Shown: piece after piece, positions 6,810 to 11,814 of the stretch
Layout of the letters: the number at the start of each line of letters is the position of its first letter
How positions within the stretch are numbered: the first letter of the stretch is position 1
Assembly: GCA_946480485.1 (NCBI GenBank)
Contig: CAMLJW010000126.1
Location: forward strand, 1-11,814
Source of the DNA: an uncultured Streptomyces sp.
Lineage (GTDB): Bacteria; Actinomycetota; Actinomycetes; Streptomycetales; Streptomycetaceae
Length of the DNA stretch: 11,814 bases
Reading direction: 5' to 3'
Position numbers and translations under genes: made by a program
The notes under the pieces: model-generated
What the model saw: the letters and a program-made list of their open reading frames with translations, nothing else
Database searches by the model: none
Told to the model about the DNA's origin: nothing

Positions 6810-7003
6810 GGCGTAGCCAAGATCCCCGGTACCGTCAACACGCCCGGAAAATGGGGGAGTTAGCCGAAATCCGTGACGAGGCGGTCCAGTATCTGGGACA
6901 GAGGGCTCCGCCGGGCCTTGCGAGTGCCGCCCGGCTCACTGTCACGTTTCCACGCCTCGTCTCACAGCGGCACATGCCGTGCACCCGTCGTCACGGCGTC
7001 CGT

Positions 7004-7051
7004 CGTCGTCGCATCGCCGTCGTCGCATCGTGTCGCATCGCCGTCGCTGCG
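7004..7051. repeat. Short degenerate tandem repeats around GTCGCATCG
   Basis: CGTCGTCGCATCG occurs at 7004-7016 and 7018-7030. Shorter forms GTCGCATCG (7032-7040) and GTCGCTGCG (7043-7051) follow. They lie just past the 3' end of the 159-residue membrane protein gene. The 263-base stretch 6810-7072 that contains them holds no gene I can support. Confidence 0.7.
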
Positions 7052-7072
7052 TCCCACGTCGCCGCATCACCG

Positions 7073-7552
7073 TCATATGCCGTGCTTCTTCAGGATGGCT
7101 TCGATGTCGCTGAAGTCGTCCGCCGACTCGGCCGCTCGGGGCTTGTCCCTGGCCTTGACCTCGGCGTTGACCTCGGCCTTGACCTCGGGACGCGTTTCCG
7201 GGCGGTTCGCCGGACCCAGCGGGGGCGCCGAGGCCGCGGGAGCCACCGCTTCACCCTGCGCGGCCCGGGCCGCCTTGCGCTCCTTGCGTGTCCCACCGCC
7301 GCGCCGCTCCACGGCACGCGTCGTCATGAACAGCAGCCAGGAGGCCCCGAGCACGGCGAAGCCGGCCCAGGCCACCGGACTGAAGGCGGTCTCCACCACC
7401 CACTCGACGGCCCCGGTCATCACCAGACCGACCGGGATCAGCGAGTACGCGGCCAGGCGGGCAGCCGCGAGGAAGCGCTTGCGATACGCCGTGACCGCGG
7501 CAATGCCCAAGCCGGCCGCGGAGACGGCGGAACAGACGGTCTCGGCAATCAT
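7073..7552 (-). CDS. Conserved membrane protein with charged C-terminal tail
   Basis: A 159-residue protein. Three hydrophobic segments (about 5-22, 31-50 and 56-76) fill the first half, followed by a basic stretch (TTRAVERRGGGTRKERKAAR) that should be cytoplasmic by the positive-inside rule. A low-complexity alanine/proline linker then leads to the C-terminal motif DDFSDIEAILKKHGI (145-159), the most distinctive part and possibly a docking peptide. Streptomyces homologues are, from memory, sometimes labelled cellulose synthase, but no glycosyltransferase motifs are present and I reject that label. The ATG at 7552 has a good GGAGG six bases upstream. The gene is divergent from the DsbA-like gene. 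Function unknown. Confidence 0.87.
   Translation of the reverse strand: MIAETVCSAVSAAGLGIAAVTAYRKRFLAAARLAAYSLIPVGLVMTGAVEWVVETAFSPVAWAGFAVLGASWLLFMTTRAVERRGGGTRKERKAARAAQGEAVAPAASAPPLGPANRPETRPEVKAEVNAEVKARDKPRAAESADDFSDIEAILKKHGI
7153..7188 (-). repeat. Three 12-bp in-frame tandem repeats
   Basis: Units CCTTGACCTCGG, CGTTGACCTCGG and CCTTGACCTCGG follow without gaps. They encode the VKAE/VNAE/VKA repeat in the linker of the membrane protein, four residues per unit. Copy number probably varies between strains, since the repeat is in frame. Confidence 0.85.
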
Positions 7553-7765
7553 GCCGGTCCTCCAGGCAGGGCTCGATCGGGCAGCTCACTTTGTCCCTTC
7601 CATCCTGCACCGCCCCGTGCCCGGTGTGCCATGGTCCGGGCAGACCCCAGGGACATCTCCGGGTCGGGTCCTCCTCAGGGCCCGACTGGCTCGCAGGATC
7701 CGATCGTTTCGGAGGGCGAAGGTCCCGGTTGGGGCGCCGCGGCCACGGCTGGAAGACTGGTGTCC

Positions 7766-8290
7766 ATGAGCGACTCCTCCCCCGCGCGCCCCTCCGTCCC
7801 CGTCCTGGACGTCTGGTGCGACCTCCAGTGCCCCGACTGCCGTAGCGCCCTCGACGACCTGCGCGCGCTGCGCGCCCGCTACGGGGACCGGCTGGACCTG
7901 CGGCTGCGGCACTTCCCGCTGGAGAAGCACCAGCACGCGTTCGCGGCCGCGCAGGCCGCCGAGGAGGCCGCGGAGCAGGGCCGGGCCTGGCCGTACGTCG
8001 AGGCGGTGCTGGCCCGCGCCGAGGAGCTGGACCGTACCGGAGAACCCTTCCTGGTCGAGGTGGCGCGCGAGCTCGGACTCGACGCCGAGGAGTTCGACAC
8101 GGCGCTGGTCGACGGCCGGCACATCCTGATCGTCGACGCGGACCACGCCGAGGGCAGGGCGATCGGCGTGACCGGCACACCGACGTATGTCATCGACGGC
8201 GAGCGCCTCGACGGCGGCAAGAGTCGGGAAGGGCTGCGCGAGCGCATGGAGGAGATCGTGGACCGGCTGCTGGCCAGGCAGAAGGCCTGA
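7766..8290 (+). CDS. DsbA/FrnE-family thioredoxin-fold oxidoreductase
   Basis: A 174-residue DsbA-family protein with a CPDC redox motif (C22-P-D-C25, preceded by C18 in VWCDLQCPDC) and the cis-proline loop GVTGTPTYVIDGERL (Pro139). The helical insertion between them (about 52-125) is typical of the family, and GEPFLVEVARELGLDAEEF resembles FrnE-type members. No signal peptide is present, so it is probably cytoplasmic and acts as a thiol oxidoreductase or isomerase; the substrate is unknown. The ATG at 7766 is favoured by a GGAAGA nine bases upstream and by homology starting just inside. The frame stays open for another 350 codons upstream, but that stretch runs antisense over the membrane-protein gene and is not coding. 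Confidence 0.92.
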   Translation: MSDSSPARPSVPVLDVWCDLQCPDCRSALDDLRALRARYGDRLDLRLRHFPLEKHQHAFAAAQAAEEAAEQGRAWPYVEAVLARAEELDRTGEPFLVEVARELGLDAEEFDTALVDGRHILIVDADHAEGRAIGVTGTPTYVIDGERLDGGKSREGLRERMEEIVDRLLARQKA

Positions 8291-8322
8291 TCTCGGTGAG
8301 AGGCAAGACTACGAGAGGCCTG

Positions 8323-8349
8323 ACCTCTACAGCAGGTTCTTGTAGAGGT
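8323..8349. terminator. Possible bidirectional stem-loop between convergent genes
   Basis: ACCTCTAC (8323-8330) pairs with GTAGAGGT (8342-8349) around an 11-base loop. It lies 33 bases past the DsbA-like stop and over the last codons of the convergent GNAT gene. The wide loop makes this modest evidence. Confidence 0.45.
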
Positions 8350-9151
8350 GGTGGGTGATCGTCTCGTAGCCGAGTGACTCGTAGAGCCGCTCGGCCGGGG
8401 TGTTGCCCGCGAAGACGTTCAGGCGGATCCCGGCCCGTTTGGCGGCAATCGCCTGCGCCTCCGCCAGCAGCATCAGCGTACGTCCGTGTCCTCGGCCCCG
8501 GTGCCGTTCGTCGGTCTCGACGTCGTGGACGAACGCCGTTGGGTCGCGCGATCCCAGCCACAGCGTGCCGACCGGTGTGCCCTCGTGTTCCAGGACGCTG
8601 AACACCATGCCATCGGTGGCGAGCCCGGCCGGCAGCAAAGTGGCGTGGTCCCTCTCGGACCTGGCGCGGGCCTCGGCCTCGGGCACGCCGCGGGCGATCC
8701 AGTCCTGGGCGTAGTCCTCCTTGCCTCGCTCCAGCCGGGCCGCGAACTCGGCCTCCGCCATCGGGCGGCTGACGCTGCCGGCGGGCAGTGCGGGAGGAGT
8801 GTTGCCGAGCCGCTTCTCCATGTCGTGGTTGCGCCGCACGTACCCCAGCGCCGTGGCCAGCCGCAGTGCGGCCTCCGCGGTGCCGGGCACCGATACCTCG
8901 ATCCGCCGGCAGCCCCAGCCGCGGGCCACCTCCTCGGCGGTGAGGGCGGCCACGGTGCCCCGGCCGCGACGGCGGTCCGGCTCCTCGATGCGCAGCTCCA
9001 TGATCCGGGCCACCGAATCCCCGAAGGCGGGATGCGTGCCGAGGAGTACCACGCCCACGGGACGGCTGTTCACACACACCTGGTAATGGCGTGAACGCGT
9101 TCCGTCGACGTCGCGCTGAAGCGGCTCGGTCGGCCGCAGGGTGGTGGTCAT
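8327..9151 (-). CDS. GNAT acetyltransferase with two GNAT domains
   Basis: A 274-residue protein with tandem GNAT folds. The N-terminal half carries an acetyl-CoA loop at 60-65 (RRRGRG in EEPDRRRGRGTVAAL) and RLATALGYVRRNHDMEKRL. The C-terminal half carries RHRGRGHG (216-223) and the complete ending LNVFAGNTPAERLYESLGYE. Both loops keep the Q/RxxGxG/A pattern, so both sites might bind acetyl-CoA. The substrate cannot be deduced. A mycothiol synthase role was considered because MshD is also a double GNAT, but I see nothing specific to it. ATG 9151 directly follows a GTG at 9154; neither has a strong ribosome site. It lies 60 bases downstream of pabC in the same direction and may be co-transcribed with it. 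Confidence 0.9.
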   Translation of the reverse strand: MTTTLRPTEPLQRDVDGTRSRHYQVCVNSRPVGVVLLGTHPAFGDSVARIMELRIEEPDRRRGRGTVAALTAEEVARGWGCRRIEVSVPGTAEAALRLATALGYVRRNHDMEKRLGNTPPALPAGSVSRPMAEAEFAARLERGKEDYAQDWIARGVPEAEARARSERDHATLLPAGLATDGMVFSVLEHEGTPVGTLWLGSRDPTAFVHDVETDERHRGRGHGRTLMLLAEAQAIAAKRAGIRLNVFAGNTPAERLYESLGYETITHHLYKNLL

Positions 9152-9211
9152 CACGGCAGTTGTACCCGCCGCGAAGGCTGTGGTCAGCCCCCTATGTGAG
9201 GCATTTTTGGA

Positions 9212-10033
9212 TCAGGGATCGAGGTCGTCCCCGGCCCGCTCGTCGAAGATCAGCATGGCCTCGGCGGTCACCTGCCCCCGTGCGCCCGCAAGTTCGCGTG
9301 AGTCGACCCGGTGCACGGCCTGTACGTCGCGCAGTGTGGATGTCAGGAAGACCTCGTCCGCACCCTCCAGGACGTCCAGCGGCAGGTCGGTCTCCTTGGC
9401 GCCCGCCCACTCGACGGTGAGCGCACGCGTGATGCCCGCGAGACAGCCGGAGGCGACCGGCGGCGTGTGGATCTCGCCGTCGAGGACCACGAAGACGTTG
9501 GATCCGGTGCCCTCGCACAACTGCCCCACCGTGTTCGCGAACAGCGCCTCGGTCGCGCCCTGTTCACGAGCGCGGGCGAGGGCCACGACATTCTCGGCGT
9601 ACGAGGTGGTTTTGAGGCCGGTGAGGGCGCCACGCTCGTTGCGGGTCCAGGGCACGGTGATCACGGCGGTGGAGTCGGGACGGCGAGCGGACTCGCCAAG
9701 GGCGACGACGAGGGTCGGGCCGTGCTCCCCGCGGTCGGAGCCGAGTGGGGAGAGCCCGCCGGTGTACGTGATCCGCAGGCGGCCCAGCGGCATCGGGTTG
9801 GCGTCCAGCACCGCGGCGCAGGCCCGGCGCACCTCGTCGGGGTCGGGCTCGGGCAGCCCGAGACCGCTCGCCGAGCGGGCCAGCCGGTCGAGATGGCGGG
9901 TGAGCGCGAACGGCCGGCCCTCGACCGTCTTCACGGTCTCGAAGACGCCGTCGCCCACGGTCAGCCCGTGGTCGAAGACGGAGACGCGGGCGGACCCGAT
10001 GTCCTGCAGACCGCCGTCGAGCCAGAGCTTCAC
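9212..10033 (-). CDS. pabC: Aminodeoxychorismate lyase (class IV aminotransferase)
   Basis: A 273-residue PLP enzyme of fold type IV. It has the N-terminal FDHGLTVGDGVFET (20-33), the catalytic lysine K141 in GLKTTSYAENV, the phosphate/substrate loop EALFANTVGQLCEGTGSNVF with E174, and ASGCLAGITR followed by EVFLTSTLRDVQAV. The family also includes branched-chain and D-amino acid aminotransferases. The lyase assignment rests on pabB lying directly upstream and on the matching length. The reaction splits 4-amino-4-deoxychorismate into 4-aminobenzoate and pyruvate for folate synthesis. The GTG at 10033 has AGGTGA six bases upstream. A 136-base gap separates it from pabB, enough for its own promoter, though I see no clear one. 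Confidence 0.9.
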   Translation of the reverse strand: MKLWLDGGLQDIGSARVSVFDHGLTVGDGVFETVKTVEGRPFALTRHLDRLARSASGLGLPEPDPDEVRRACAAVLDANPMPLGRLRITYTGGLSPLGSDRGEHGPTLVVALGESARRPDSTAVITVPWTRNERGALTGLKTTSYAENVVALARAREQGATEALFANTVGQLCEGTGSNVFVVLDGEIHTPPVASGCLAGITRALTVEWAGAKETDLPLDVLEGADEVFLTSTLRDVQAVHRVDSRELAGARGQVTAEAMLIFDERAGDDLDP

Positions 10034-10087
10034 TGAGAATCACCTCGCGAGAACAGTGCCGGTTTTGTCGTCCGACATGCTTATCCC

Positions 10088-10103
10088 GGCCGGGGATCCG
10101 GCC
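10088..10103 (-). terminator. Small GC hairpin between pabB and pabC
   Basis: GGCCGG (10088-10093) and CCGGCC (10098-10103) form a six-pair stem with a four-base GGAT loop. It could weakly attenuate transcription from pabB into pabC, but it is short and has no U-tract. The rest of the 136-base gap shows nothing I can name. Confidence 0.3.
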
Positions 10104-10169
10104 GACGGCGGAGCCGCTGTCCAGCGCCCCTGGGGAGACACGGCACCTGGGAGTCCCTCCGTATGCGTG

Positions 10170-11207
10170 CTACGCGCCTGTGTACGCCCCCGACGCTACA
10201 GCGAGCAGTCGCGCGGCTTTCAGTTCGGTCTCCTGCCACTCACGCTCGGGGTCCGAACCCCAGGTAATACCGGCGCCGGAGCCGAAGCGCAGCACGGCCA
10301 CATCCTTGGCGGACCGGTCGATCCAGAAGGTGCGGATGCCGACGGCCAGCTCTCCGGTCCCCCGGTCGGCGTCGACCCAGCCGATGCCACCGCAGTACGG
10401 TCCGCGGGGCGCGGTCTCCAGGGCACCGATGATCCGCAGGGCGCTGGCCTTGGGGGCGCCGGTGACGGAGCCGGGCGGAAACGTGGCCTCCAGCAGTTCC
10501 GGCCAGCCCGCGTCCTCGCGCAGCTCACCGCGCACGGTCGAGACGAGATGGACCAGGCCCGGGTGCTTCTCGACGACGCACAGGTCGGGGACGGTCACGG
10601 TGCCGGTGGCACAGACCCTCCCGATGTCGTTGCGGACGAGGTCCACAATCATCACGTTCTCGGCGTGGTCCTTTTCCAGGAGATCGGCCTCGGTGCGTCC
10701 GGTGCCCTTGATCGGGCCGGACTCGACGACCCGGCCAGCGCGGCGCAGGAAGAGTTCGGGCGATGCGGTGGCCGTCTCGACGCCGTGGTCGCGAAGGCGG
10801 ATCGTTCCCGCATAGGGTGCCGGGTTGCCGCGAGCCAGCAACGCGGTCAGCGCGTCCACGTCGGCGTCCGGGGCGACCGGCGCGGAAAGGACACGGCAGA
10901 GGTTCGCCTGGTAGACATCGCCGGCCGCGATGTGCTCACGTATACGACGTACACCTGTCGCGTACGCAGCGCGGTCGAGCGAAGACGTCCAGTCATCGAC
11001 CGTGGGCCCGCGCCACTCCCCCGGCACCGGTGCGGGCACGGGCTCATGACGTACGTCACGGAAGCGGGCGCATACGAGACGCCCCTCGAAGGAGGCGGAT
11101 ACGGCCCAGAAGCCCCTGGAGTCCAGGGCGGTGGGGTCGCTGGTCACATCGAGGAGACCGGTCGCGACGAGGCCGCCGAAGCGGGCGAGAGCGGGGAGAT
11201 CCTGCAC
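10170..11207 (-). CDS. pabB: Aminodeoxychorismate synthase component I
   Basis: A chorismate-binding enzyme of 345 residues. Core motifs in order: EHIAAGDVYQANLCR (91-105), ETATASPELFLRR, ESGPIKGTGRTEADLLEKD with K167, ENVMIVDLVRNDIGRVC, ATFPPGSVTGAPK, GPYCGGIGWVDADRG, and the C-terminal GSGAGITWGSDPEREWQETELKA. The lysine in PIKGT is the residue that distinguishes PabB from anthranilate synthase TrpE, which has PIAGT. With PabA glutaminase it makes 4-amino-4-deoxychorismate, the substrate of the adjacent pabC product. The start is uncertain: GTG 11207 gives the family N-terminus (QDLPALARFGG) with an AGGG only two bases upstream, while GTG 11276 or TTG 11285 would add a non-conserved basic leader. 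No amidotransferase domain is fused. Confidence 0.92.
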   Translation of the reverse strand: MQDLPALARFGGLVATGLLDVTSDPTALDSRGFWAVSASFEGRLVCARFRDVRHEPVPAPVPGEWRGPTVDDWTSSLDRAAYATGVRRIREHIAAGDVYQANLCRVLSAPVAPDADVDALTALLARGNPAPYAGTIRLRDHGVETATASPELFLRRAGRVVESGPIKGTGRTEADLLEKDHAENVMIVDLVRNDIGRVCATGTVTVPDLCVVEKHPGLVHLVSTVRGELREDAGWPELLEATFPPGSVTGAPKASALRIIGALETAPRGPYCGGIGWVDADRGTGELAVGIRTFWIDRSAKDVAVLRFGSGAGITWGSDPEREWQETELKAARLLAVASGAYTGA

Positions 11208-11293
11208 GGCCCTGAGTCTATGGCGGGTGACCTGCGGGCGCCTTGGCCGCGCCGTTGAGCGGGCGCACGCCAGCACGCTGCACAAACGTGTTT

Positions 11294-11321
11294 TTGTGCT
11301 GGCCCCGGAATCCGCTAGAGT
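11294..11321 (+). promoter_or_regulatory. Promoter of the tRNA cluster
   Basis: TTGTGC (11294-11299) and TAGAGT (11316-11321) are 16 bases apart; the -10 matches the streptomycete vegetative TAGRRT consensus exactly. Transcription would start near 11328, leaving about 35 bases of leader before tRNA-Gly. The inverted repeat GCACAAA (11280-11286)/TTTGTGC (11293-11299) covers the -35. Confidence 0.72.
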
Positions 11322-11362
11322 TCAACACGTCGCCGGGACGCGCAAGCCGACCGAAACGACAG

Positions 11363-11435
11363 GCGGACGTAGCTCAGTTGGTAGAGCGCAACCTTGCCAA
11401 GGTTGAGGTCGCGAGTTCGAACCTCGTCGTCCGCT
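11363..11435 (+). tRNA. tRNA-Gly, anticodon GCC
   Basis: A 73-base cloverleaf with acceptor GCGGACG/CGTCCGC (perfect), D-arm GCTCAGTTGGTAGAGC, anticodon stem CAACC/GGTTG with loop TTGCCAA (anticodon GCC, reads GGC/GGT), T-loop TTCGAAC and discriminator T. CCA is not encoded. Confidence 0.97.
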
Positions 11436-11474
11436 CGCAGGAGCAGGGGTACTTCTCGAACCCTCGCAACACCT

Positions 11475-11548
11475 GGTGGAGTGGCCGAGAGGCGAGGCAA
11501 CGGCCTGCAAAGCCGTCTACACGGGTTCAAATCCCGTCTCCACCTCCA
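11475..11548 (+). tRNA. tRNA-Cys, anticodon GCA (CCA encoded)
   Basis: Acceptor GGTGGAG/CTCCACC is perfect, the anticodon stem ACGGC/GCCGT carries loop CTGCAAA (anticodon GCA), the T-arm is ACGGG-TTCAAAT-CCCGT, the discriminator is T, and CCA is encoded at 11546-11548. Only one base separates it from the next tRNA. Confidence 0.97.
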
Positions 11549-11549
11549 A

Positions 11550-11621
11550 GGACGATTAGCTCAGCGGGAGAGCGCTTCCCTGACACGGAAGAGGTCACTG
11601 GTTCAATCCCAGTATCGCGCA
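11550..11621 (+). tRNA. tRNA-Val, anticodon GAC (copy 1, defective-looking acceptor stem)
   Basis: The D-arm, anticodon arm (CTTCC-CTGACAC-GGAAG, anticodon GAC) and T-arm (ACTGG-TTCAATC-CCAGT) are intact and identical to copy 2. The acceptor stem is GGACGAT against ATCGCGC, so positions 2-71 are G opposite G and 3-70 are A opposite C. CCA is not encoded (CGC follows the discriminator A). It may be a working tRNA with a weak stem, or a degenerate duplicate. Confidence 0.75.
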
Positions 11622-11735
11622 CGCAGTAGGCCCCACCAGCACGTCCCAGCACACCAGCCCCTGCGCGATTAGCTCAGCGGGAGAGCGCTTCCCTGACACG
11701 GAAGAGGTCACTGGTTCAATCCCAGTATCGCGCAC
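11553..11735 (+). repeat. 70-bp perfect direct repeat from the duplicated tRNA-Val(GAC)
   Basis: Bases 11553-11622 and 11666-11735 are identical (offset 113). The identity begins at tRNA position 4 and ends one base past the discriminator. Outside it the copies share nothing obvious: GGA versus GCG at the 5' end, and CGC versus CCA at the 3' end. Confidence 0.92.
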
Positions 11736-11737
11736 CA
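11663..11737 (+). tRNA. tRNA-Val, anticodon GAC (copy 2, CCA encoded)
   Basis: Acceptor GCGCGAT/ATCGCGC has seven perfect pairs, the anticodon loop is CTGACAC (anticodon GAC, reads GTC/GTT), the T-arm is ACTGG-TTCAATC-CCAGT, the discriminator is A, and CCA is encoded at 11735-11737. This is the canonical copy. Confidence 0.97.
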
Positions 11738-11772
11738 GCCGAAGCCCCCGGCCGTACCAGGCCGGTTCTACT

Positions 11773-11813
11773 GATCCCCGCAACACCCTGGAGTTCAGGG
11801 AGTTGCGGGGATC
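11773..11813 (+). terminator. Long perfect hairpin ending the tRNA cluster
   Basis: GATCCCCGCAAC (11773-11784) pairs perfectly with GTTGCGGGGATC (11802-11813). Inside, CCCTG/CAGGG (11786-11790, 11796-11800) continues the stem past one A-A mismatch around the loop GAGTT. It lies 35 bases after the last CCA, the expected place for a terminator. The window ends one base later, so any U-tract is not visible. Confidence 0.72.
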
Positions 11814-11814
11814 G

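Noticed and set aside
6716..7765. A 350-residue N-terminal extension of the DsbA-like protein
   Set aside because: It is low-complexity, covers the antisense membrane-protein gene and ends exactly where a normal start with a ribosome site begins.
9141..11258. A 705-codon open frame on the plus strand
   Set aside because: It runs antisense across pabC and pabB, has proline/arginine/serine-rich shadow composition and no recognisable motif.
11243..11629. 128-codon open frame across the tRNA cluster
   Set aside because: It reads through three tRNA genes and has no coding features of its own.
11545..11814. att-site pair of an integrated element in the tRNA-Val repeats
   Set aside because: The repeats are only 113 bases apart and nothing resembling an integrase or excisionase lies in the window; a plain tandem duplication explains it.

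Overview
The window is high-GC actinobacterial DNA and almost certainly comes from a Streptomyces chromosome. The strongest evidence is an intact ssgB, the sporulation-septation gene of morphologically complex actinomycetes. It is supported by GTG starts, GGAGG-type ribosome sites, perfect GC-rich stem-loops without U-tracts, and conserved streptomycete proteins such as a PGPGW membrane protein and an ABATE/CGNR zinc-finger protein. It reads as core chromosome rather than a fresh genomic island.

Layout, left to right. Positions 1-392 (minus) hold the first 130 codons of thrS (threonyl-tRNA synthetase). Positions 517-2303 (minus) hold a translationally coupled pair: a DUF4365 protein with a PD-(D/E)XK-like residue pattern, then a 407-residue protein of unknown function. 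Divergent from them is a DEDDh 3'-5' exonuclease (2469-3200, plus). From 3298 to 4599, two nearly identical minus-strand tRNA-Val(CAC) genes, each followed by a hairpin terminator, bracket an SRPBCC-fold protein and a frameshifted fragment of a sugar ABC transporter binding protein. From 4667 to 6600 come a PGPGW membrane protein (minus), the divergent ssgB with a large downstream stem-loop, and a CGNR zinc-finger protein. From 6642 to 8290 there is a 55-residue membrane protein, a 159-residue membrane protein with a conserved C-terminal tail, and a divergent DsbA/FrnE-type thioredoxin-fold protein.

From 8327 to 11207 (minus) the order is pabB, pabC and a double-GNAT acetyltransferase. PabB and PabC together convert chorismate to 4-aminobenzoate for folate; the PabA-type amidotransferase is not in the window. 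From 11294 to the end, a recognisable promoter drives a plus-strand tRNA cluster, Gly(GCC)-Cys(GCA)-Val(GAC)-Val(GAC), which ends in a long perfect hairpin at the window edge.

The points most worth a second look are: the first tRNA-Val(GAC) copy, whose acceptor stem carries two adjacent mispairs; the decayed transporter fragment between duplicated tRNA-Val(CAC) genes; the DUF4365/407-residue gene pair facing an exonuclease; and the small membrane-protein gene at 6642-6809. I found no CRISPR array, insertion sequence or integrase. I could not identify a clear new system with confidence; the nuclease-like pair is the best candidate.
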